DNA of 64,000 nucleotides from positions 80,297,133-80,361,132 of the forward strand of contig CM031858.1 in NCBI GenBank assembly GCA_018697195.1, in the 5' to 3' direction. Shown here in pieces: positions 1 through 12,313 of the stretch. The DNA comes from Certhia americana (lineage: Eukaryota > Chordata > Aves > Passeriformes > Certhiidae). A program made the translations under genes and the position numbers. How positions within the stretch are numbered: position 1 is the stretch's first letter; every line of letters begins with the position of its first letter. The notes below the pieces were generated by a model, which searched no databases, was not told the DNA's origin, and saw only the letters and a program-made list of their open reading frames with translations.

Positions 1-3000
1 GCATAAACATAACCATTCAGAGCTGGACAATTCTATTACTGAAATGAAACTGCCTCATCTGAACAGAGGGAACAGATGCTTTAGCAAGGTATAATTGTCC
101 AGTTTTTCTTTTTACTATGATATCTCATGCTTAAATCTTGTTAATAAACAATTAAAAGTAAATATTGGTAGTAAAAATAAAAATAAGGTAAATGAAATTT
201 CAAATTGATCCCTTCTTAGTCTTCATAATTCACAAAGACTAAGATTCATTTTTAAAAAAATACAAATATTCACTGACCATATCTTTTCTTGAATATTTTC
301 AGGATTTTGGACTTTTTCGTTTTCTTTTTTTTTCTTGCATAAATTTCATTTCTCAAAAGAAATAAGTAATGTCTCATTATCTGTATCATCTATAGTTACA
401 TAAGCATTCCCTACATATAGCTGTAGATGTTCCTAAAACGTAAAAGACATGATGTTCTTGAAAAGTATATCTCAAAAGATGGATAAAGTCCATCTGAATA
501 GTCTTCTGGAATCTAAATGTTTGTACTGCATGTGCTGGGAGTCAAAAGCTAACCTTTGATACAGTCATAATGTGCAGGAAATCCTCACTGTCCAATTTCT
601 GGCCCTTGTGAAAATTCCTCACTGCTTTCTACAATTCCCAGTATGGGTATGAAGAAACAGCCTCTTATCTGAATTCTGGTGTCACTGTTCTCAGAGCATC
701 ATGCTTAAAGTATGACTCTTTATCCACAAGAAACTTTATCATTGCTGCAAGATAAGTATTATGATATAGAGAGCACAGGGACTTCTGAATGTAAGGTTTG
801 GTGACTTTTCCATGCTTTCCTTATTAAATATTTGGAAGAAATTGACTATACAAGATGGGTTGCTTTGGCATGTTTCTGAAGCTAAATCAGAAGCAATGAG
901 TGTGACCTTCAGATTCATAATAAAGACTTCTTTAGCATATTCTTCAGTTTTTTTCTTTGGAAATTTAACAATATGACTGCAGTTATTTCAACCCACCTTT
1001 TGGGCAGAGAGAAAACCTGTACAATGGAATGTTCCTTATTTAACTTCTGAAGATATTTTGGGAAAACCCCTGTGACTGGAGACCTGGATATATCTTAGGA
1101 ACTCACAGAATCCAAGCATCTTATTTTTCCCTTTCTAAAATCAAATGATACATCTACATTTCAAGTTAAAGTGATGACAACTAAATAACCCTGAAAGTAA
1201 TTCTGTAAAATATTGTCATATTTGCCATTATAGACTCTGTCATTCTTAAATGAGTTATTTAAAAACTTTTCAATTTAAATAGCAAATGAAGCATTGGAAG
1301 CTTATTATGAAACATAAAAAAACTTCAGTACAAACTCAAATAACAGATACTCCTCAGCTGGTCCCATGCCCAAGTAAATATTTGCAAAATAAACATAAAC
1401 AATGGTGACAGCAATTGCAGATTATTTATATGACAAAACTGGGAGCTGAATAATTTTCTATGCAAAATATATTTAACTAAAAACTCTTCAGAGAAATTGA
1501 AACGTATAATTAAAGTGAGATATGGCAAGATAGTACTTGAAATGCCCAGACAAAGATTCACTTCAACAAACTTTAAAAAATGTACAGCTGAGAGCACCAT
1601 TATACATTAATATACCATGATCCTTTTTCTGATGGTTAAGATTCATTATCTATGTATTGCAAGAAGATTAAGAAGCTACATTACTTAAAAGTATGGAAAA
1701 GTTCCCGATCCTAATAATCCCCTAGAGGTATCATATTTCTCTTGATAAGAGAAATATCAGCTATATATAAATATTTGCAAAGATTTTTCATTATTTAAAA
1801 AAAAAAAATTATGGAAACCAAGAAGTTTTATTTAATTACTTATAGCATTTTATTTATTAATAAATAATAGATGAGTTTTGCATTTAAATTATACTATCTA
1901 CAGCAAATCAATTGCTTTATAAACCTGAATTGACATGTACATGAAAGTGTAATTGAAATCAAATTCAAAGAGAAAAGATTTCTTAGAAAGTTATATCCTT
2001 CTCTTGTTCTTCATATGATGTTACCATTTACTGTTCTCCCCTACATGCTTGGCATACTGAAAAAAAATATAACTGTAAGCAAAATTACAACATAATTGTT
2101 TCTTACAGTAAAAATTTGTCTTTAAGGAGAGGTCAGAAGAATTTAAGAAAAAAGTCATATATATTATTTTTATAGTTTCGCTAGTGTCTATACTGTATAT
2201 CAGCTGTGAAAGCACTGCAAAAAACAAACTGCTGAATTTCTGCTGAAAGTACAAATATATTGTCAAAAAAATACTAGTAATATTTAAAGCTTCCCTACAA
2301 AAAATAGAATTTCTAAAATAATGTTTACCTTTATAAATATATCCTTGCAGAGGCCTTATCAGTCTATTACCTTTCAACAGATCAAATTTCATAAGTTTTA
2401 AGAAAAATTAAAATCTAAAAGAAACAATAAAATGATCATGCTGTAAATTTAAAAGAAAAGAAATTGCAAGTTAAAAATCCTCACATCATTTTATTTCTGC
2501 CTTTTCAGGTACACACTATAATTTTCCATGCTATTATTGAACCACCTCTATGTACTCAACTACATGGATACGAAATTGGTGGAAAAACTCATCATTCTTA
2601 TGAGGTGGTATTTTTTGCTGCTGTGTTACCCAAGTTATTTTTACCTTCCTCTGTATCACCATGTGTCATCTGTTTCGCAGGCTCACCAGAGCATATTCAC
2701 CCAAAAAAAGTTATTTGCCATTCTATCGACATGGGGGTTGCTGATACACTTGATTGTTCCTGCCCTCCTTCTATTTTTGTGATCTTTTACATGAAGGATC
2801 TTAATTTCTAAGGTTCTGAACTGCTTTGTGATTCAGGGTATGTCAGTACAGTCCCCTCAAGATTAGATATTTATTAAATGGATGGCTGTAATTTATAAGT
2901 GGGTATATTTGATGGGTCAGAAGGTCTTCTTGAGCACTATAGTCCTAAAGCTAAATGTGATTACATAAGGTGAGAAGTAGTAGAGGTATCTAATTACTAA

Positions 3001-4348
3001 ATCACATAGACTATTATTTATGAAGGCAGCGATGCATCATGAATAAGGCAAATGGAGCAGATTGCTTTTATCCTCTCCATTCAGTAAGCAAGGACACCTG
3101 CATCATTCCTCTGCTGGATGTTTATTCTGTCAGTGGGGATTGTTCTCATGAGCATAGTACAAATTAGATTCTTCCTTCTAAACAAGACAGAGGTCTGAAA
3201 TATATTGCCATGCTTGTTAAAACAGATATTAGCATCCTTCTTAAGCAGTTTTTCTGAGTCATTTTGGTATTCTGTGTGTGTTTATGGAAGAGATATCCTC
3301 CTCTGCTGATTATTTTTGTCATTCAGGATTTCCCCACTTTCCTGGGACTGCAAGGTGATGGATACCTGGGTCTTGACCTACGTACTTGAATGGTAAGGGT
3401 AAACTACTAGACAAATGAAAATCTTGGCCATGATGAGATGGATTTATGGGAATCTAACAACAGTAACAGAAGTGCCATGAATGGATGCTTGGATTTCAAT
3501 GGTGGCTCAGGAGCAGGGATGCAAGAAACAGGCAAACTTTACAGGAGGTGAGAAGGACCTTTGGGAAAGGGAAAGCCTAAGATACTGAGAAACTCATATC
3601 AGCAGTTTCACATGGCTGAGAACACATCCATAGCAGTAGCAGAAATACCAGATTAGAGTACAGATAGGTGTACCAGAACATGATATAAAAAGTAATTAGG
3701 GACATATTGTTTATTTGGTAGGGAACAGTAGTAAAAAGGAAGTAACCAGAGACGGCTAAAAAGGGAAAAGAAAACAGCAGACAAGGATGAATTTGGGCTA
3801 TATAGGTGGAGCAGCTAGTGGTCTTGGTGCTTGATTACCATCCCTGGGCGACACAGCAAAACAGAACTGTTATTCTTACCATAAATAATTTGTGAATCTG
3901 CTTCTACTCTTAGGTGGACCAAGGACATTCAGACACCTTCGTTTGCTTAGTGGAGAATGTCCAGACAGTTCTGCTACTGTCACCTTTTCAGTACCCCTTC
4001 AGGGTCTCATGGCACCACAACCTTCCACACAGCTACCCAGTACACTTCTAGTCTGACTATAGGAAACTTGTGATTGAAAACCCAGAACAGATATGGACTT
4101 GAGGCTATTTCAGATGAATGCATTGGTGTAGGTAAAATTGGATTAATGCTTCATCATCCCCTAGAAATTTGAGAACAGGTGAACAGGAAAAAAAATTATA
4201 CATAAAAAGCAGTCTTTTACTTCTGTTCTGGTACTTTGCAGTTTGAAAACAATGAACAATGAAAACTTTTCAGACTTCACAGAGTAACTTTGAAAACCTT
4301 CAGCTGCTTCACTGAGTTTCTGACAGTTTGGTCTACACTGGAGAGTCA
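1..4348. other. AT-rich non-coding DNA
   Basis: No coding exon, RNA gene or recognisable repeat was seen apart from a short inverted repeat at 1733-1757. The longest open frame (2464-2811, +) has no recognisable domain and no support as an exon. 3300-4080 is somewhat purine-rich and could be decayed repeat DNA, but I could not assign it to a family. Confidence 0.6.
1733..1757. repeat. Perfect short inverted repeat (11-bp arms, 3-nt spacer)
   Basis: Arm ATATTTCTCTT at 1733-1743 is followed by GAT and its exact reverse complement at 1747-1757. It could extrude as a hairpin. No function can be assigned. Confidence 0.8.
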
Positions 4349-4400
4349 GAGAGTCATAGAATAAACTGAGTTGGAAGGCACCCATAAGGACCATTGTCTA
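4349..4400 (-). mobile_element. CR1 LINE, 3' tail fragment
   Basis: The plus strand reads the reverse complement of a CR1 3' end: a GTCATAGAATAAACTGAGTT stretch, then GGAAGGCACCCATAAGGACC. This is the familiar avian pattern of terminal ATTCTATGA followed inward by the GGTCC-TTATGGGT-CCTTCC region. Only the last 50 or so bases are recognisable; the inner end fades into unique DNA. CR1 copies are usually 5'-truncated, which fits. Confidence 0.75.
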
Positions 4401-7400
4401 CACATATCCATGGATTTTAAGATGAACTCTAATATTTCATGTTCCATAAAGTCTCCTCCTCTTCTGCCTAAAGGAAGAATTAAGAAGAAACATTTTGAAA
4501 CATTTCTCCTTTGATAGTCTGCTAAATGTTCTCCCAAAAGTCAAGCTAGTCTGTGTGAGAGAGAAGATGTGTGATAGAACCAAAAAAAAAAGAATTTCAG
4601 ACAGGAAAAAGGCATTAAAATAGCTTATCTAGACATCTCAAGTTCAAACAAACAAGAACTAGTCTTATGGAAGTGTGTTGAAAATACAAGATTACAAAAT
4701 CTAAAATGTGTGAAAGTTTCAGTCCTCAAAAGCACAATCTAGGCAAACACATATAAAAAAATTTTGCCTTACTTGCCCATTAATGACAGAAAATATCCTA
4801 AAGTAAATTAGATTTTTGTGTGTGTTTTCCCAGCATAATGGCCAAATGCAACTTGGCTTCTTTTAATCTGACTACTTTGAAACCACTCTAAATAGCACAG
4901 TTAGACACAAGCAGGACTAATGTAGCCCATGTCTAGCCTGAGGTCAGTGGTGCATGGCTGTCCTTCTCCAGGGCCAGATGTCAAAACAGCCAAACATTTT
5001 GTGAACAGGTGAAGGTAAAATGCAATAATCTGTTCTCAGGGTTGAAACATCAGGGACAGGGACGTGACATGATTTCTGAAATAAGAAATATTTTTACTTA
5101 AAAATATTATCATGGTTTTCAGTGCTGACACTAAGTACCTTTTTCACAGAATCCTTTATGATTGCCTGCATAGGAAATGAATACATTCAATTTTCAGCAG
5201 CATCATTCAGTCTCATGGTGAGCTGGATAACACACTACCAATTAATTAAGTTCAGAAATAAGGTATAATTAATTCTCTGAGCAATTATTTAATTTCAGTC
5301 CAAGCAAACTGATTCTAGCTAAAAATGTGCATGTTTTTCTGTGGTTAGCTGTGCATCAAAGAAAGACTATTCAAATATAACCTGCATGTTTTTTTCTTCC
5401 CCCATCCGCCATGTACTAAGAGTTTAAATATAGTTGGATTTATCATCACGGATCACATCCAGCAGAATATGCACGAAGAGACAACATAAACAATGCACAT
5501 AATATACAGACAATTCTGTCATATATTGATTGATGCCTTTGTTGCATGTGCTGGAGAAGGCTATTACAGAGATTCAGCTAACACGTGGAAACATTAATTT
5601 GTGCCTATTCTTTTACCTTTACTTTTTCACCTCTACATATTTACTTAAGATTTATCATGAGAAGCTTAGAAAATAATTGATATTCCTATGCATCTGATAT
5701 ATTTTAACAGGGTTTCACTGGAACTGCATCAAATAAAAGAGCAAAACTTACTGAAACCAGTTGTGCTACTCCCACCATATGCAAAAGCTAAAACATTTGC
5801 AAATGCTTTCCTAACTCTGTGACCAAGGGACATGCATATATTTTCAGTGTTGCCTGAACCAGAATGCAATCATTCGTAGTAATGATCAATCTGCCTCAAC
5901 ATTTCCTCATGTTTCTAGGCTTTTATAGTAAGAACTCTTTTTATAATGAAATGAGATAATGTATTATAATTTAAATCATTCAGTCTGTCTCTCTCCTTTG
6001 TAAATACTTTCTTTGTTTGGAATACACACATATAGTTGCAAAATACCTACATATCAGTCCTCAGAGCTAGGTAAAATCTTCAGTTGTGCTTATCATATTT
6101 TGTTTGGTGTCATTTGACTTTTAATGGAGGAATGGATTGTATTTTAAATTTTTTTTGCTTACTTTTATTTTTTTTTTTAAGGAACATATTTATGTCATCT
6201 TTTCAAAGGAAGAAATTATGTCAGACACTCTTCCAGGACTGATGTGCCAGTTCTTCTTCTGCTGCTGGAAACGAAATATATATGTGTGTAAATCTGTTTT
6301 TTCAAGTGTTCTTTGGCTGTCTCAAAGAACAAACTGTAAAATACAGTTTTATCTTCTTCCTCCACATCCATTCCTAAATGTTAGCTCATTTACCAGTCTA
6401 GAAAAAAAAAAAAAAAAAAGAAAATTATGAGGAAAAGACTTTCTATCATCAGAATTAACAAGAACTATAACAAAAACTTTCTCCTGCATGAAAACATACA
6501 ATGTAAACTGGTGCGATATAAGTTTAAAGAGCATTTTACTTTCTTTTCACTAAAGTGAATGTAAGACTGTTCTACTAGCATAATTTTCACTGGGGATTGC
6601 TTGCAAGTGAGGTAAAATTTCAAGATATTTTGGTTTATTGCTTTATTTATTTTTTATTATTATCATTTTATTGTTGACTTTTTTTCATTGTTGGTACTCT
6701 CCTACAAGTAAATAGTGTCCAGATGTTAATATTTCCTAATCAGGATGTTTTAGAATTGTCTAAACCAACTATATGCCTTGTTGGTGTCAAGCCTTGTTGC
6801 TGTTGCCAATTAGCATTCCTGTTCTTTTCCGCTACTGTCAACAGATTTTTCAAACCTATTGTTGTTAAGTTTTCAAAAGTATTAGACAAGTAGAATAGAA
6901 ATTTCTCCAATATTTTCACAATTCATCTGTTATAATTCCTTTAATTTTTTTGTCATGTCTTTTCAATTCTTCATTTATTGATATCAAATTTTGTGATGAA
7001 ATATGTCAACCTTTTAGTTTCCACACCTTACTTTCTTCTCTTTGATATATCATGTAGGTTTTGAGCATGTATGTCTATGAAATAAAATGTCCAAAATGGT
7101 GACACTATTTAATATCTCAGATCTCCCAGGTTCTGTCCTAAGAATCCTGAAACACCCTTGGTTTTGACATCAGAAATAATGCTCACATGAAGCAATCCTG
7201 AAAAAAACCTAAGAAAGGAAAGGACAGCCAAGGAAAACAATAATTTCTGAAAGAAATATTAAGTGCAAAGCACTTTTAGCAAAGCCTTTCTAGTTTTTCA
7301 AAGTTGAGAAAATTCAGAATTTTTTACTGGTTATAAATATAACTAATACAGAAAATACAGATAAAGGTGTAAGTTTATCATTAGTTGAATAATTTTTATT

Positions 7401-8779
7401 CACAAGTTTTCAACTTGTACACCCACAGGCATTTTGAAAAAAAGTGCTAGGTGTTCTTTAAAGATGTTTTTGTTTAAAGCAAATAAAAGCTCCTAAAGAC
7501 TACAGTACAAGATTGAGAATAGAAAATCTATGAGTAAACATAAAATGTGTTGTCGATAAATGGTCATAAATTTAGAATATGTACAGTGTGTGGACAAAGA
7601 AGAGCAACATGAGAGGAATCTCAATTGACATAAAAAGATGAGGAATTGTACATAAACTATGGATGTAATTTCTTTGGCTGTATTTATGCTTAAATAAGCT
7701 GTAAATGTAGTTCTGTTTTAACTGAGTTGAAAAGGGCAACTAAGAAAAAGGCTTGCATCCTGACATTAAATGAAGACGCTGTGACTTTGACAATTTCCAC
7801 CAGTCTAAGCCACTAGCATGGAAAACTGAGATGGCAAGAGCTAATGAAGGTCTAATGTAAATTTTAATATTTATATAAGCTACGTTAATAGAATCACTTA
7901 ACATTTGGGACGATTATTCTCATATAAGATCCTACTGGGATGCTGTGTTCCTCTGCCCTCAAATATAGCAATTACCTTCCTTTTTCCTTTGTAGTAATTT
8001 AACAGATGGGAAAACAGAATATTTGTTTGCATGCTATTAGCTGTGGATTGTAAAACAGAAGTCCAGTTTCAAGGAGGTAGATGTCTGGTAGCATTATCAT
8101 TTAGAAGTCAAAGGATGCAGCAGTGTGAAAAATGAGGATATTTATCAATGAGATGAATTTTTGAGGCTGGATGTTGTTTAACTTCAAATATCAAATCTAA
8201 GCTACTTTAGAGATAAATGAATCATTCTTTGAAAGGTCCTATGTCTTCCCATGAGATGTAAAGGTAGTCTAAAATTCCACAAATACTTGTTGCTGAAACA
8301 AAGGTCAGCAAGATGTATCCAATTCTAAATAAGTGAATGTAAGCCGCTGATTCCATGCTCTTTATTTGGCTTTATCTCATTTTAAGTTTCCAAAATGAAC
8401 AATGTTTGTATACCACATTACAATGTTCTGATCATTATGGTTGCTATGGAAACTTAGCTCAAGTTTTATCAATATAAATTCATATAATTGAATTGTGATT
8501 AAGCATAGTAGGAGAAAGAAGAGCTCACACCACATCCTTGTACTTCAAAGCAAATTATAAGATCATGAGTCCAGGCATTCAGGTACAGGATCTTCAGGTT
8601 ATTTCCATTGCTCCCATCAAGGTGCATCTAAACAGGAGTAAAGGCTACAAAGAAAAGAGCTATGACTCTCAGCTGGCACATGCTGTGAAAGTACTGGAGT
8701 AACTTCTTCTGCCTGCCATGCCTCATTCCAGGATAGAAAAATGAAACTTCTGGAGCCTTGCAATGGCAGTAAAAGCAAA
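4401..8779. other. AT-rich non-coding DNA
   Basis: No gene or clear repeat was seen. Short T-rich and A-rich runs occur near 6165-6178 and 6402-6418. Small open frames here are low-complexity Phe/Lys-rich translations of these runs and are not credible proteins. Confidence 0.6.
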
Positions 8780-9540
8780 AAACATCCAAGCACAAGGTCC
8801 TACACCTGGGTTGTGGCAATCCCAAGAATGCCTGCAGGCTGGAAGGAGAAATGATTGAGAGCAGCCCTGTGGAGAAGGTATTAGGGATGACAGCTGATGA
8901 AAAATTCAACCTGAGCTGGCAGTGCGCATTCACAGCCCAGAAAGCCAATGTAATCCTGGACTGCATCCAAAGGGGCTTGGCTTCCAGGTCAAGGGAGGTG
9001 ATTCTGCCCCTCTACTCTGCTCTGTGATACTCCACCTCTAGTACTGTGTGCCGTTCTGGTGTCCCCAACATAAGAAGGACATGGGACTGTTGGATCAAGT
9101 CCAGAGGAGGGCCATGAAGTCAATAACTGAATTAGAACATCTTCTCTAGGTTGAGAAGGTTGTGGCTGTTCAGCCTGGAGAAGAGGAGATTGTGTGAAGA
9201 TCTCATAGAAAATGTCCAGTATCAACTTCCCCTCCAGGGAAGCTGGAGAGGGACGCTTCTTCAGGAACTTTAGTGATAGGACAAGGGAGAATGGGTACAA
9301 ACTGACAGGAAAAATTTTGATTAGATATTAGGAAGAAATTCTTTGCTGTGAGGGTAGTGTGACATTGGAGCAAGTTGTCCAGGAAGCTTGAGGATGCCCC
9401 AACCCTAACAAAGTTCAAAGCCAGGCTGGAAAAGGCTCAAACCACCTGGTATACTGGGAGGTGTCCCTTCCCATGTCAGAGGGGTTGGAATTTTATGATC
9501 TTTAAGATCCATTCCAACACCTTAACTTTCTCTGTTTCTG
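8780..9540 (+). mobile_element. CR1 LINE, 5'-truncated copy
   Basis: This is a sense-strand CR1 copy. From about 8790 it carries the end of the reverse transcriptase ORF (the AAGGTCCTACACCTGGG block), then TTCAGCCTGGAGAAGAGGAG near 9170. The 3' UTR follows, with TTAGGAAGAAATTCTTTGCT near 9330 and GATCTTTAAGATCCATTCCA near 9500, ending close to a TTTCTGTGAA tail. The reading frame is broken by many substitutions and stops, so it is a dead copy. The 5' boundary is approximate because the sequence before 8780 is no longer clearly CR1. Confidence 0.9.
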
Positions 9541-9959
9541 TGAAGGCCTGGATACAGCCGCAGAGTAATACATTGTTTCACCTCACAGCTATCAGCCATG
9601 CCCTTAAATATAAAGTTGATTGATTGCCATTTTCTGGTAACTAATTTACATAATTAGCATTTATTATCAAATAACTATGTACACAAATTCCAGTGTGGAA
9701 AAAAAGAAATGTTGAACAACTGTAGTATCTTCTGTCTGTCTGTGGAAAGGCACAAATTTTCAAGCCAGCAGTAGAACTCAGTGCAGTAATTAATGATGTA
9801 GAATCGTGTATAATCAGGAAAAAAAAAAAAAAGTTTTCATATGATTAAAAAGGGTTTGGGCCTGAAGCAGCAGAATACATGCTGAAGGTTTTTAGGGCAG
9901 CTATGTAAACACAAGATATTACACAGTATTGTCCATGTGAAAATAGAGTTAGCAAGCAC

Positions 9960-10430
9960 AAAGCAATGCAAGGGTTAAGATGAACTCCTTGTGAACACTG
10001 TGGAGTACATACAATTGCTCAGGCACAACCATTTAGGGAAAGGAACTGGGTACCAGTTACACAGGTCAGCTGCAATGTTCAGTTTTGGTCATCTTAATTA
10101 GAAAGGGAAACGGCACATAAGGAGCAGGCTTAGTAAGAGTCAGCAGAAGTAGTAAAAAAAAACAAAAAGAAGTTTTTCTGAAATATCTAAGTTTATCTTA
10201 GAGAAGAATAAAAATGCCTTTTGGTATTAAAAAACCCAATGAATTCCAGAGAGTAAAAATGGCAGAAAACAGTAAATCCCTTCGCCATTTGTTTTAGGAG
10301 ACAGAAGAGGATAGCTAATCTAGTACTACTGTGTGTCATTCACTGAATGAGCTCATTGCCACAAAACAGCACCAGGAGAAAGTTTAAAGTTAGAAGGGAA
10401 GGGAACTTGATGCTTACACGCTTGGTGAGT
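9960..10430 (+). mobile_element. Ancient CR1-like LINE fragment
   Basis: Weak but ordered similarity to the older reptile/bird CR1 families: GTTCAGTTTTGGTCATCTTA near 10078, and AATGAGCTCATTGCCACAAA near 10345, resembling the 'gaactcattgccacaagac' block near the CR1 3' end. The divergence is high and both borders are estimates. A profile search of repeat families would settle it. Confidence 0.5.
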
Positions 10431-11679
10431 ACTTCTGTAGTTAAATCCTAGAGAGAATTTTAGAGCAGCAATGTTTGTAAACTGACACTTCAGAACAAAA
10501 TGTCAAAGGTGCTTGTATCATGTCAATTTTTCTAAATTCTTCTTTCTGTATTATTTCACGCTGTAAAATATCAAACACAGAATTACCAGACTATGGTTAG
10601 CATTATAGCTCATTAATAATTGTCTTCTAACCATTTCTCTGATTTCATAACTCCTTTATTTCTATGGTGATCTCAGATCACAACAGCCCCTATTGTACCA
10701 TAATTACATTGAAATTAATCTGCAGCAAATGAAAATATAATTCCATGAGTTATAGTTGTTGATCAGGTTTCAGCCTAGGAAAAAAAAAAAAGCTAATTTA
10801 TTTCAAAACTCAAAATAAGGAAAATGCTGATATCAATGACATGCTAGGACTATTGACTGACAGAAATTCTTTGTTAGAATCAAGAAGGACAAAAGCAGGG
10901 AAGCAGATTATTTCTCTTTGTTTGTTTGTTTGTTTAGAAAGGGAGAGATTTTGTGACTTGATATGGCTTTGTATTCTCTTTACCTCATTGAAATAAGTTG
11001 ATGTGGCCAGCACATGCAGTAGTAGATATTACAGAGGATTTTAATGAAGATGTTAACAGGCCAGTTATCAGACAGACTTCTTGCACTGAGAATGTGATCT
11101 TTCACTCATGGGACCACTAATATGAACCTTCCAGTTCTATGCAATAGTTCATTTTCATGAAGATTGTGGTAAATTAAAAACTTTGAGTCCTCAGCTGAGC
11201 TTTGAAATTTGGTTGAAATTGTTTGAAAGTTGTTGGGTAGACTGACACACTGACAGACAGATAACTGGGCATGAACAACATGATTGCATAAAACTTTTCT
11301 TTTTAGGAAACAAGGATAAAAATAAACTCCCTTTATTATAACACTCTATAGACTTCTGGAATTGCTAAGAAAGCTTCCATAATTACAGTACTATACTTCT
11401 AAGGCTGTTTGAAGGTATATAATGGTTATAACTGTTATTCTTGTCTGACTACCTGTAAAATTGCTGCATGCCACTCATTCCTAATGGCCGTTTGACAATG
11501 TTTATTGTTGAGTATGTACTACCAACTGACTGTAGCTAGAAGAAACAAAAAGCAAGACAAACTAAATCTCAATATTCATTTAGAGTTGCCTCCACCAAGG
11601 TCTGTAAACAAAACCTATTAATTCAGCTGGAACACGATAAGTGATATACAAGCTGGGTAGTTCAGTCCAAGAGAGCTGA
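10431..11679. other. Non-coding DNA, no recognised element
   Basis: Nothing supportable as a gene was seen. A short (TTTG)n run sits at about 10917-10935. Confidence 0.55.
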
Positions 11680-12115
11680 ACTCCTTAGAATTGTTTAGGT
11701 TGGAAAAGACCTTTAAGATCATTGAGTACAAGTGTCAAGCCAGCACAGCCAAGGCCATGACTAAACCGTTTCCTCAAGCACCACATCTATGCATATTTTA
11801 AATTACTTCCAGGGATAGTGACCTACCACTTTCATGGGCATCCTGTTCCATTGGTTGACAGCTCTTTTGGTGAAGAATTTTTTTTTTTTTCTAATATCCA
11901 GATTAAACCTTCTCTTAGATAACCTAAGGCTGTTTTCTTTTGTATGGTCACTTGTTAATTGGGAAAAGAGACTGACTCCCACCTTTCAAGTAGTTGTAGA
12001 GAGCAAAAAGGTCCCCTCTGAGTCTTCTTTTCTCCAGGCTAAACAACCCCAGTTCCTTCTGCCATTCTCATAGGACTTGTTCTCTAGACACTTCACTAGC
12101 TTTGTTGCTCTTCAC
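11680..12115 (-). mobile_element. CR1 LINE, 5'-truncated, inverted
   Basis: The plus strand reads a CR1 3' end backwards. It starts with AGGTTGGAAAAGACCTTTAA near 11698, continues with the GATCATTGAGTACAAGTGTC block and the CCTGTTCCATTGGTTGACAG region near 11842, and reaches CTTCTTTTCTCCAGGCTAAA near 12022. That last block is the reverse complement of the TTCAGCCTGGAGAA region of CR1. A T-run at about 11878-11891 interrupts it. No coding capacity remains. Confidence 0.92.
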
Positions 12116-12287
12116 TTACAAGTCACCTGCAATTATTTCATGATGCCACTTTTTGAGAATCAAGTGAATACTTGATTCTGAAGTACATCAGTAAAAGCTG
12201 AGGTCTTTTTGGTCATTTAATGGAACACAAAATGCAAAAAGCCATTGAAGTAAACTGTGCTCCTCAAATGAATGTTTATTCAGATCA

Positions 12288-12313
12288 TGAAGTGGTTGAC
12301 CTCAACCACTTCA
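12288..12313. repeat. Near-perfect palindrome (12-bp arms, 2-nt spacer)
   Basis: TGAAGTGGTTGA at 12288-12299, then CC, then the exact reverse complement TCAACCACTTCA at 12302-12313. It lies about 170 bp beyond the inverted CR1 and is not part of that repeat as far as I can tell. Confidence 0.9.

Noticed and set aside
2464..2811. 115-codon open frame preceded by CCTTTTCAG, which looks like a splice acceptor
   Set aside because: No recognisable domain, and a second overlapping frame of 84 codons is open too. One acceptor-like string is not enough to call an exon.
8628..9623. Several 70-112-codon open frames on both strands
   Set aside because: Chance frames in a decayed CR1 copy and its immediate flank; the only coding content would be broken CR1 ORF2.
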